Position numbers and translations under genes: made by a program. Shown one piece after another: positions 1-5,740 of a DNA stretch of 6,546 bases (its first letter is position 1; the number at the start of each line of letters is the position of its first letter). The stretch comes from Planctomycetota bacterium (GTDB taxonomy: Bacteria > Planctomycetota > Planctomycetia > Pirellulales > Lacipirellulaceae), in contig JAKEGR010000263.1 of the NCBI GenBank assembly GCA_022615465.1, forward strand, positions 1 through 6,546, in the 5' to 3' direction. The notes under the pieces are model-generated. The model was not told the origin of the DNA, ran no database searches, and saw only the letters and a list, made by a program, of their open reading frames with translations.

Positions 1-521
1 GAGACCCCGTACCGGGCAAGTGCGACGTAGAGGCCTTCAGCCAGTGATCGCACGGCGTGCTTGCTCATGCTGTAAGCGACTGAATCGGGTGCAGTCACGT
101 ACGCGCAGCCGCTCCCGATGATACAGAACCGTCCTCGTGTCGCTTTGAGATCGGCCAACGTCGCGTAGAAAGTCCGCAGGACTCCAAAGACATTGACATC
201 GAACTGACGCTCGAAGTCCTTGAGACTGAGATCATCCGCACAGCCATGCACACCGAAGCCAGCGTTGGCGATGACTATATCGAGACTGCCCAGTGCTTTG
301 CGGGCTTCCTGCACGGCCGCGTTCAAGGAAGCGTCGTCCGTGACATCCGCGGCGAGTGCCATGACCCTTACACGATACTCCGATTCAATCTCCCTCTTCA
401 GACTCATCAGCAGTTCCCCCCTCCGAGCCAGGAGGACGAGATTGTGCCCGCGGGAGGCATATTCGTTCGCCAACGCTTTTCCGATACCGGACGAAGCGCC
501 AGTGATCAGGACATTGCTCAT
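1..521 (-). CDS. Short-chain dehydrogenase/reductase (SDR), 3' end cut by the left window edge
   Basis: Classical SDR oxidoreductase with a Rossmann fold, using NAD(P)H to reduce or oxidise an unknown carbonyl/alcohol substrate in the cytoplasm. The visible 173 residues start MSNVLITGASSGIG. They contain the TGxxxGIG cofactor loop (residues 7-14), a basic LARR after strand beta-2 (31-34) that suggests NADP(H) preference, the acidic DV at 59-60, the NAG motif (86-88), Asn110, a candidate catalytic Ser137 and the YxxxK pair Tyr150/Lys154. Family members are usually 240-270 residues, so about 70-100 residues lie beyond base 1. The start is uncertain. The ATG at 519-521 gives the normal N-terminus but has no clear ribosome site. 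An in-frame ATG at 555-557 would add 12 residues and has AAGGA nine bases upstream. The gene follows pyrK by 54-90 bp on the same strand and may be cotranscribed. The family is certain; the substrate cannot be told from the sequence. Confidence 0.9.
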   Translation of the reverse strand, partial: MSNVLITGASSGIGKALANEYASRGHNLVLLARRGELLMSLKREIESEYRVRVMALAADVTDDASLNAAVQEARKALGSLDIVIANAGFGVHGCADDLSLKDFERQFDVNVFGVLRTFYATLADLKATRGRFCIIGSGCAYVTAPDSVAYSMSKHAVRSLAEGLYVALARYGV

Positions 522-611
522 TCCGCGATCATCAACCGACTTTCTGGAAAATCTCATCTCTTTCGGTCCTTGTTCCAATTCCTCTTCCGAGAGAACGCCC
601 GCCGGACCTAT

Positions 612-1517
612 TTACCAGACGATCTTCTCGGCATCGAACACAGGCCCTTCAACACAGGTGCGTTTGTAGTCCCATGAGCCGTCGGCCTGACGGACTTTGG
701 TAACGCAACTGAAGCAGATGCCGATGCCGCAGGCCATGGGTGTTTCCAGAGACACCTGGCAAGGCACCTGGTTGCGTTTGCACCGGTCGGCCACGGCCGC
801 CATCATGGGTTCCGGGCCGCAGCACACAACGCGGCGATCGGTGCCGCGCGATTCGTCGAGCACTTGCTCCAACAGATCGGTCACCAGGCCATGATGGCCA
901 ACCGAACCATCGTCACTGCTGAGGCGGACGTCCACACCAGCCGCCTCGAAATCGTGTACGCCGGCCAAGAAGTCGGCCGTCCGCACGCCGTAGCAGAGCG
1001 TCACGCGCTGAGATGGCGGCACGTTGCGATGCGGCTCACCGTAGCGGCGACGACCGAGGAATTCTTGTCCAAGCGTCAGAAAGGGTGTTTGACCAATGCC
1101 GCCGGCGACCATGATCAGATACGCTGTCGGTTCCGGGGGAAAGCCGTTTCCGAGCGGACCCCACACGTCAATTTCCTCGCCTACTGCACAGTTTGCCAGG
1201 CGGCGAGTCATCTTTCCAATCGCCAGATACACAATATCAACCGCCGTGGAACTTCCGCTGGAATCAAGCACCGTGTCGAAGATCGCCAGCGGTCGGCCCA
1301 AGAGCGGGTCGTTCACGTCGGCCAATCGCAGCATCAGGAATTGGCCGGGGACGATCCGCCTCGCGATTTCCGGGCACTCCAGCCGCACGCGGTAGGTACC
1401 CTGGGCCAACTGCACGTTTTCGGTAATCGGCACCCGCAATTGGCAGGCGCTGTCCGCATAGCGTGCGGCCTGCAGCGGATTCGCTTCGCATTCCTGGGAG
1501 GTAGTAATCCTACTCAA
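612..1517 (-). CDS. pyrK: Dihydroorotate dehydrogenase electron-transfer subunit (PyrK-type, FAD and [2Fe-2S])
   Basis: Iron-sulfur flavoprotein of the ferredoxin-reductase superfamily. In characterised systems PyrK passes electrons from the dihydroorotate dehydrogenase catalytic subunit PyrD (type 1B) to NAD+ in de novo pyrimidine synthesis, in the cytoplasm. In this 301-residue protein the FAD-binding part has GRPLAIF (74-80) and GKMTRRLA (101-108). The pyridine-nucleotide part has GGIGQTPF (139-146), SDDGSVGHHGLVTDLL (201-216) and CGPEPMM (233-239). The C-terminal cluster motif ACGIGICFSC gives Cys263, Cys268 and Cys271, with the fourth ligand at Cys288. Usual PyrK length is about 250-290, so the first 25 residues are a small extension. 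The start is TTG at 1515-1517, overlapping the stop of the upstream pseudouridine synthase gene and preceded by AGAGGT eight bases away. No pyrD is in the window, so the partner must be encoded elsewhere. A related sulfide dehydrogenase or ferredoxin-NADP reductase beta subunit is a less likely reading. Confidence 0.9.
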   Translation of the reverse strand: MSRITTSQECEANPLQAARYADSACQLRVPITENVQLAQGTYRVRLECPEIARRIVPGQFLMLRLADVNDPLLGRPLAIFDTVLDSSGSSTAVDIVYLAIGKMTRRLANCAVGEEIDVWGPLGNGFPPEPTAYLIMVAGGIGQTPFLTLGQEFLGRRRYGEPHRNVPPSQRVTLCYGVRTADFLAGVHDFEAAGVDVRLSSDDGSVGHHGLVTDLLEQVLDESRGTDRRVVCCGPEPMMAAVADRCKRNQVPCQVSLETPMACGIGICFSCVTKVRQADGSWDYKRTCVEGPVFDAEKIVW

Positions 1518-2551
1518 CGTCGCCGACCTCTTTCAGTCAAATTGGTTCGTTGCGTGGTATGATCCTTGGTGCGTCCCCTGCCCTGCCGCTGGCGACCACT
1601 CCCCGGAACGTGGCCTGCCTCGGACTCCTGTTCGGCGGAAACTGCTTGCTGATCATTCCTGCTGCCGTGGGCGACGGCGCGTTCGAGCGCCGCCACTTCT
1701 GTCCTGGTAAGCGGACGCACAGCGCCGACTGGCAAATCGCCTAATCGCACTGGCCCAACGGCAATGCGGCGAAGATGTTGGACCTTATGCCCCAAGTTGG
1801 CAAGCAACCGACGTATTTCTCGGTTGCGGCCTTCGTCAAGCACCATTTCCAACAGCGTCGATGTCTTGCGCCGGCTCTTGATCTGCACGTGCTTCGCGTG
1901 GGCGATGCCTTCCGCCAAATGGACGCCGCGGTGGAGTTGGGCAATGACCTCGCGTTCAACCTGCCCAGCCACTTGAACTTGATAAATCTTCTCAACGCCA
2001 TGGCGGGGGTGCGTGAGACCGTTGGCCAACGCACCATCGTTGGTGAGGAGGATCAATCCTTCGCTGGACATGTCGAGTCGGCCGACGGCAAACACTCGTG
2101 GCGCGTTGGGTGGCAAGAGATCGATCACGCGGGGGCGGCCTGCCGGATCACGCGAGGTTGAGACGACACCGGACGGTTTGTGAACGGCAAAGTAAACAAG
2201 TTTGGGGTGCGGGAGCACCTGGCCATCAACGCGAATTTCCTGCCGACGGGAATCGACGCGGGTTCCAAGTTCGTAGACAAGCTGTCGATCCACCTCGACG
2301 CGACCTGCGCGGATCAGTTCCTCACACTCACGCCGGCTGGCAATGCCGGCGGCGGCCAGGACTTTTTGCAGTCGCTCACCGGTTTCTTGCTCTTGGCCCT
2401 CCGCCTTGCCTTCGCCGCTGCTTTGAGCCGAGTTGGTGGGAACTGCCACTTGCCGAGACGACCGAGCGGAATACGGACGCTTGGCCCCTTGGCGTTTACG
2501 CGGCTGGGAGGGCGACTTGCGGTTCCGCGGATTACTGCGACTTGAAGGCAT
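1514..2551 (-). CDS. rluB: 23S rRNA pseudouridine synthase, RluB/RsuA family, with long basic tails
   Basis: Enzyme that converts a specific uridine in ribosomal RNA to pseudouridine; RluB acts on position 2605 of E. coli 23S rRNA. Of 345 residues, about 58-110 form an S4 RNA-binding domain (ERLQKVLAAAGIASRRECEE, then DSRRQEIRVDG). The catalytic domain follows from about 117, with HKPSGVVST (124-132), GRLDMSSEGLILLTNDG (157-173) carrying the catalytic Asp160, EKIYQVQVAG (187-196) and the family signature LDEGRNREIRRLL (238-250). The protein carries two low-complexity tails: residues 1-57 are rich in Arg, Lys, Ser and Gln, and about 292-345 are rich in Arg, Gln and Gly. E. coli RluB also has a basic C-terminal tail, so the tails probably add RNA contact. 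The start ATG at 2549-2551 is the natural one for the basic tail but has no Shine-Dalgarno site. First gene of a likely rluB-pyrK(-SDR) unit. RluB is favoured over RsuA or RluE on overall pattern, so the exact target uridine is inferred. Confidence 0.88.
   Translation of the reverse strand: MPSSRSNPRNRKSPSQPRKRQGAKRPYSARSSRQVAVPTNSAQSSGEGKAEGQEQETGERLQKVLAAAGIASRRECEELIRAGRVEVDRQLVYELGTRVDSRRQEIRVDGQVLPHPKLVYFAVHKPSGVVSTSRDPAGRPRVIDLLPPNAPRVFAVGRLDMSSEGLILLTNDGALANGLTHPRHGVEKIYQVQVAGQVEREVIAQLHRGVHLAEGIAHAKHVQIKSRRKTSTLLEMVLDEGRNREIRRLLANLGHKVQHLRRIAVGPVRLGDLPVGAVRPLTRTEVAALERAVAHGSRNDQQAVSAEQESEAGHVPGSGRQRQGRGRTKDHTTQRTNLTERGRRR
1526..1531 (-). promoter_or_regulatory. Ribosome-binding site that decides the TTG start of pyrK
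   Basis: On the minus strand AGAGGT stands eight bases before the TTG at 1515-1517. It lies inside the last codons of the pseudouridine synthase gene. The site, together with the TTGA overlap of start and stop, supports TTG as the real start and suggests translational coupling of the two genes. Confidence 0.6.
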
Positions 2552-2612
2552 GGAGGTACGTTGATCGCTCGGAAGCCACGGGAATTATGCTCGCGACGGT
2601 TGACTTGAGCTT

Positions 2613-2643
2613 TCGTAGCACAGGCTGGAAGTCTGTGCTACGA
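2613..2643. repeat. Perfect 11-bp inverted repeat (hairpin), probable dispersed intergenic repeat
   Basis: Left arm TCGTAGCACAG (2613-2623) and right arm CTGTGCTACGA (2633-2643) are exact reverse complements around a nine-base loop. In plus-strand RNA the stem also gains C2625-G2631 and a G2624-U2632 wobble inside, leaving a five-base TGGAA loop, and U2612-G2644 and U2611-A2645 outside. On the minus strand the two wobbles become A-C mismatches. There is no T-run after either arm, so it is not a standard intrinsic terminator. It lies in the spacer between the lipoprotein gene and the pseudouridine synthase gene, in what would be the leader of the latter. Its arms around a TGGAA/TTCCA core resemble a repeat that I recall as common in planctomycete genomes; that resemblance is from memory and untested. 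Confidence 0.75.
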
Positions 2644-2670
2644 GAATAACCGCAATTCGTTACCGGCGCG

Positions 2671-2699
2671 AGTATAGACTGCCAAGTGCTCCATGATAT
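2671..2699 (-). promoter_or_regulatory. Weak sigma-70-like promoter candidate for the rluB-pyrK unit
   Basis: On the minus strand TATACT (2671-2676) matches the -10 consensus at five of six positions. Seventeen bases upstream, ATATCA (2694-2699) matches the -35 consensus at only three of six. A transcript from here would have a leader of about 110 bases that contains the hairpin at 2613-2643. The evidence is the -10 element and its position only. The rest of the spacer 2552-2788 holds no open frame that I can support. A weak five-bp hairpin (2727-2731 with 2740-2744) lies downstream of the lipoprotein stop. Confidence 0.2.
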
Positions 2700-2788
2700 T
2701 CCGTAGCGGGACCGTTTCCCAGTGGCAGGCAATAGAAACTGCCTCGATTGTGGATGGGAAATGTAGTGGAAATCGGCCCCGCGATGGA

Positions 2789-3193
2789 TCAGTACGGGCT
2801 GCGATGTTGGTACTGAATTGGCGACGCCGGAGGTGCTGCCGGCGGCGCGGCCAAATATCCCGGAGCCGGATATGCCGGAGCGGCGGTCACTGGCGGCGGC
2901 GTAGGCCACGTAGGAACCGGTACCGGCTGCACCGCCCTCGGGCGCGATCCATAGCGGCGAGCCCATTCCGTCTCATTCAGCGGCCGTTGATAGCCCAGCG
3001 GCCGACCGCCAACAATCTCTGGCCCTGCATCGAGCGATGGGTAGGGGTCGTACTGTTCGGCGTTGGACCGCTGAAAGCCTGCCGGGCCAGGGTGAGAAAC
3101 ATTCGGCCAGCGCACCGAAGGTGAACAGCCGCACGCCAAGATACCAGCGGCGGACAAGCAAAGCATCAGGAGCACTCGGTGAAAAGGCGGCAC
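2789..3193 (-). CDS. Small proline-rich lipoprotein with a planctomycete-type motif block, function unknown
   Basis: Predicted 134-residue lipoprotein, exported by Sec and anchored to a membrane after lipidation. From the GTG start at 3191-3193 it begins MPPFHRVLLMLCLSAAGILAC, a short n-region with His/Arg, a hydrophobic core and the lipobox ILA-Cys21, with a second Cys at 23. The mature part has a compact block: WPNVSHPGPAGFQ (about 29-41), then DPYPSLDAGPEIVGGRP (about 49-65), then LGYQRPLNETEWARRYG. From about residue 85 the tail is almost only Pro, Ala, Val, Tyr and Gln. The GTG start is chosen because GAGGA lies nine bases upstream and a promoter candidate lies just beyond it. The open frame runs back to an ATG at 3358, but that would put 55 more residues before the signal peptide and include the promoter. 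The block resembles short secreted proteins that I associate with Planctomycetes; I know no function. The neighbours give no hint. Confidence 0.75.
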   Translation of the reverse strand: MPPFHRVLLMLCLSAAGILACGCSPSVRWPNVSHPGPAGFQRSNAEQYDPYPSLDAGPEIVGGRPLGYQRPLNETEWARRYGSRPRAVQPVPVPTWPTPPPVTAAPAYPAPGYLAAPPAAPPASPIQYQHRSPY

Positions 3194-3202
3194 GGGCGAC
3201 GG

Positions 3203-3207
3203 TCCTC
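3203..3207 (-). promoter_or_regulatory. Ribosome-binding site deciding the GTG start of the lipoprotein gene
   Basis: GAGGA on the minus strand lies nine bases before the GTG at 3191-3193. No comparable site precedes the in-frame GTG at 3173-3175 or the ATG at 3164-3166, which would leave too short a signal peptide. Confidence 0.5.
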
Positions 3208-3233
3208 GGTGACGCGCGGAAGATGGGCGGCAG

Positions 3234-3262
3234 ATTGTAGCCGGTTCACGACCCCAAACCAA
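3234..3262 (-). promoter_or_regulatory. Sigma-70-like promoter candidate for the lipoprotein gene
   Basis: On the minus strand the -35-like TTGGTT (3257-3262) and the -10-like TACAAT (3234-3239) are separated by exactly 17 bases. TACAAT matches five of six consensus positions, the -35 box three of six. Transcription would begin near 3227 and give a leader of about 34 bases before the GTG at 3193. The rest of the spacer (3194-3419) shows no other gene. Confidence 0.45.
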
Positions 3263-3419
3263 GCGGAATTTCGGCCTGACATTCAAGGATTTCCTGGCTG
3301 AAAGTGTCGTCCCATTTCTTGGTTGCATCGCCGGACCCTTGTGGTGCAGTCGCCCCATGGAATGGAGACGAATACCCGCGCCCAGGATGGCGGAGTCACC
3401 TGAGATAAGAAGCGAACGC

Positions 3420-4391
3420 TCACGGCAAGACCATGTCGAGAAAGACCGCCCTGCCCTGCGGCGTCATGGCGGCGATTTCGCAACAGGCCGGGATGAGAAT
3501 CGTATCGCCACGTCGCAACGAGTGTGAGCTGCCACCACCGACCAACGTCGTGCTTCCCTGGACCAGGGCCAGCAGGTGGAAGCGGTTCTGGCCGCATAAT
3601 GTTACCGGCCCGTCGATTTGCCAACGATCGAGCACGAACTTGTCACATTCCACAAGCCGCTCGACATGTGGCCGATCGGTCGGCTGCGGCGTTTGCGGCC
3701 CAACGGGGCCACGGGAATAATCGATGGTCGCAAGGGATTCCTGAATGTGCAGCGGCCGCGGTTTGCCATGATGGTCGACATGGTTCCAATCAAACAGCCG
3801 ATAGGTTGTATCGCTGGCCTGCTGGATTTCGGCAATCACCAAGCCGGCTCCGAGTGCGTGGACCGTGCCGGCGCGGATCAAGACGCAGTCGCCAACTTGA
3901 GGCTCGAACTGATGAAGACACTCGTCACAGGTGCCATTGGCTAATTCGCGTTCGAGTTGCGTGCGATCCACGCCCGGCTTGAGACCCGCGTAGATTTTGC
4001 TGTTCGGCTCGGCGGCCAATACGACCCAGGCCTCGGTTTTGCCGCTGTCGGGCGGATCGATCCGCGAGGCCTGTTCGTCGTTGGGATGAACCTGTACCGA
4101 AAGGGCCTGCCGAGCATCGAGGAATTTGAACAGCAGCGGAAAGTGCCGCTGCGGATGGTGACGGCCGAAAAGTGATTCGCCGTCTTGGATGACCAGCTCG
4201 TGCAGCGTTGTACCGGCTCGCGGACCGTCGACGACCACGCTCTGGTCGGTGCCATGGTCGACGATCTCCCAGCTTTCGGCGTAACAATCGCCTGCGCCGA
4301 GTGATTTGCCAAGTTCCGAGGCGAGCCGCCGGCCTCCCCACAGGTCTTCGCGAAAAATCGGTTGAAAGCGTAGGTGACTCAGTGCTGACAT
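3420..4391 (-). CDS. manA: Class I mannose-6-phosphate isomerase (zinc-dependent phosphomannose isomerase)
   Basis: Interconverts mannose 6-phosphate and fructose 6-phosphate in the cytoplasm, linking glycolysis to GDP-mannose and polysaccharide synthesis or to mannose use. The 323 residues match the short bacterial type I enzymes of about 315-320 residues. Visible motifs in order are LWGGRRLASELGK (17-29), ESWEI (39-43), LLFKFLDARQALSVQVHPND (86-105) with zinc ligands Gln100 and His102, GKTEAWVVL (117-125) with ligand Glu120, and RAGTVHALGAGLVIAEIQQ (173-191) with ligand His178. SDTTYRLFDW (193-202) carries the conserved arginine of the active site, Arg198. A second cupin-like part follows from about 245 (DRWQIDGPVTL to LRRGDTILIPACCEI). 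All key residues are present. The start is ATG at 4389-4391, with only a weak AAGAAAG upstream. It stands alone: it is divergent from tatC and 226 bp from the lipoprotein gene, so its metabolic context cannot be read from neighbours. Confidence 0.93.
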   Translation of the reverse strand: MSALSHLRFQPIFREDLWGGRRLASELGKSLGAGDCYAESWEIVDHGTDQSVVVDGPRAGTTLHELVIQDGESLFGRHHPQRHFPLLFKFLDARQALSVQVHPNDEQASRIDPPDSGKTEAWVVLAAEPNSKIYAGLKPGVDRTQLERELANGTCDECLHQFEPQVGDCVLIRAGTVHALGAGLVIAEIQQASDTTYRLFDWNHVDHHGKPRPLHIQESLATIDYSRGPVGPQTPQPTDRPHVERLVECDKFVLDRWQIDGPVTLCGQNRFHLLALVQGSTTLVGGGSSHSLRRGDTILIPACCEIAAMTPQGRAVFLDMVLP

Positions 4392-4514
4392 GGCTTTCTT
4401 ATTCGACGCGGTTCGAAACTGCGGGAAACATCCATCCCGGATGACGGAGAATGTCCATCATCATGATTACCTGCTGAGAGGCAACCGGCAATTGCTGTTG
4501 CTTGTTTGCTCACG

Positions 4515-4543
4515 TTGTGGGCCGGGGCGGCCGTGGTTATCAT
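4515..4543 (+). promoter_or_regulatory. Promoter candidate for tatC in the divergent manA-tatC spacer
   Basis: TTGTGG (4515-4520) and TATCAT (4538-4543) are 17 bases apart, matching three and five of six consensus positions. The spacer between them contains the small inverted repeat GGCC-GGGGC-GGCC (4519-4531 region). The distance from the -10 box to the GTG start at 4599 is about 55 bases. The remainder of 4392-4598 holds no gene that I can support, apart from a doubtful 21-codon frame on the minus strand (4399-4464), and no convincing manA promoter. Confidence 0.3.
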
Positions 4544-4598
4544 CGCAGTTAGGACCAAACCCTCTCCCAGCCCCCACCTCTAGCCCAGTTTTCAGCCC

Positions 4599-5660
4599 GT
4601 GCCGCGCCAAGTCGACGAAGATCTGTTTGAAAGCACGAAGATGACGTTCGGCGAGCACTTGGATGAGCTGCGCCGGGCGCTCTTCAAGGCGATTATTGCG
4701 CTAGTAATCGGTTTTCTAATTGGGTTATTGTTCGGCTATGACCTGGTCGACTACGTACAAACCCCCCTGCGCAAAGCGTTGAGGGGCCATTACGGCCGCC
4801 TTGCCACCGAGGAATATCAGCAGTATCTCGGCCAGCGTCAATCGGAGGGTTTGCCGGTGCCGGAAGATGCCGCTGCCGCAACCTCGATGTTCACCGAGCA
4901 GGAGTTGGTAGCTGAGGAGCATTATGTTGACCCGCGGCAGTTGCTGGAAATGCTGTCGACCGCTTTGCCTGGCGTGATTGATCCCGCCTCGCTGCCCGAT
5001 TATGATCCCCTGGCGCCGATTCGCCACGAGAATCTTGTCACACTGCGGCTTTATCACGATTTGGATCGCGATTCGCGACTGCGATTGGTTGGTCTGGGCG
5101 CTCAAGAACCATTCTTGGTCTACATGAAGGCTTCACTGGTGTTGGGTGCGGTGCTTGCCAGTCCGTTCGTGTTCTACTTCATCTGGGAGTTTGTGGCATC
5201 GGGCTTGTACTTGCACGAACGGCGCTACGTTCACATCTTCTTGCCGTTCAGCATCGGGCTTTTTCTGGCCGGGGCGGCCTTGGCCTTCTTCTTCGCCTTC
5301 AAATATGTGTTGGCCTTCCTGCTCTGGTTCTACGAAGTCTTGGGAATTGACCCGGACCTCCGGATTAGCGACTGGTTGACATTCGTGCTGATCATGCCGC
5401 TCGGCTTCGGGATAAGCTTCCAATTGCCGCTGGTGATGCTGTTTTTGGAGCGGATAGGCATCTTTTCGATTGCCACCTATCTCAGTCACTGGCGGATTTC
5501 CATACTCGTCATCTGCTTCATTGCGATGGTACTCACGCCTTCGGATCCGCAGAGCATGATGTTGATGGCGGTGCCGCTGGTCTTCCTGTATTTCGGCGGT
5601 ATCTTGCTCTGCAAGCTGATGCCGCGGCGAACGACGCCGTTCGGGGAAGTGATTGAGTGA
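4599..5660 (+). CDS. tatC: Twin-arginine translocase subunit TatC with an enlarged first periplasmic loop
   Basis: Integral inner-membrane receptor of the Tat pathway; with TatA/TatB proteins it recognises twin-arginine signal peptides and exports folded proteins. The 353 residues begin with a cytoplasmic DEDLFE segment and MTFGEHLDELRRALFK (15-30), the conserved HLxELR signal-peptide contact region. Six membrane segments are visible at roughly 30-48, 175-200, 213-240, 259-283, 296-312 and 318-338. Family hallmarks include QEPFLVYMKASL (169-180), SGLYLHERR (201-209), FGISFQLPLV (270-279) and TPSDPQSM (313-320). Usual TatC proteins are about 240-270 residues. The excess is a polar, Glu/Gln-rich stretch of about 120 residues (49-168) between the first two membrane segments. 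Where E. coli has Glu170 (FxEVP), this protein has Gln275. The start is GTG at 4599, the first start after an in-frame stop at 4581; an alternative is ATG at 4641. There is no good ribosome site for either. No tatA or tatB is present nearby. Confidence 0.93.
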   Translation: MPRQVDEDLFESTKMTFGEHLDELRRALFKAIIALVIGFLIGLLFGYDLVDYVQTPLRKALRGHYGRLATEEYQQYLGQRQSEGLPVPEDAAAATSMFTEQELVAEEHYVDPRQLLEMLSTALPGVIDPASLPDYDPLAPIRHENLVTLRLYHDLDRDSRLRLVGLGAQEPFLVYMKASLVLGAVLASPFVFYFIWEFVASGLYLHERRYVHIFLPFSIGLFLAGAALAFFFAFKYVLAFLLWFYEVLGIDPDLRISDWLTFVLIMPLGFGISFQLPLVMLFLERIGIFSIATYLSHWRISILVICFIAMVLTPSDPQSMMLMAVPLVFLYFGGILLCKLMPRRTTPFGEVIE

Positions 5661-5695
5661 GGCTGCCCGCGCCGTTCCGGATTTTCGTTATTTCC

Positions 5696-5717
5696 GGATC
5701 GCCAGGGACGGCGTTCC
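5696..5717. repeat. Imperfect hairpin between convergent tatC and serine acetyltransferase genes, possible terminator or dispersed repeat
   Basis: GGATCGCC (5696-5703) and GGCGTTCC (5710-5717) pair at seven of eight positions with one central mismatch and the six-base loop AGGGAC. Just upstream lies an eight-base direct repeat, TTCCGGAT (5675-5682 and 5692-5699), whose palindromic core TCCGGA could form an alternative six-bp stem. Neither structure is followed by a T-run. Its place in the 80-bp gap between convergent genes fits a two-way transcription barrier, but an inserted repeat is equally possible. Confidence 0.4.
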
Positions 5718-5740
5718 CTACATGCTGGTTGCGGGCCGCG

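Noticed and set aside
220..677. Two plus-strand open frames of about 145 codons at the left end
   Set aside because: Both are antisense to the short-chain dehydrogenase gene, which has all its motifs on the minus strand.
864..1562. Open frame of 232 codons on the plus strand opposite pyrK
   Set aside because: It lies fully antisense to a gene with clear FAD and iron-sulfur motifs, shows no recognisable domain, and long antisense frames are expected in GC-rich DNA.
2532..2966. Minus-strand open frame of 144 codons spanning the intergenic hairpin and the end of the lipoprotein gene
   Set aside because: It runs out of frame through the lipoprotein coding sequence and then through the repeat; composition and lack of domains point to a chance frame.
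3194..3358. Longer version of the lipoprotein starting at the ATG at 3358
   Set aside because: It would place 55 residues before the signal peptide and would cover the best promoter candidate and ribosome site.
4390..4644. Possible tatA or tatB gene in front of tatC
   Set aside because: The 207-bp spacer is too short for a TatA-type protein, and its plus-strand frame shows no transmembrane segment or FGxxE motif.
4467..4658. Minus-strand open frame of 63 codons overlapping the start of tatC
   Set aside because: It has no domain or ribosome site and covers the conserved N-terminus of TatC in antisense.
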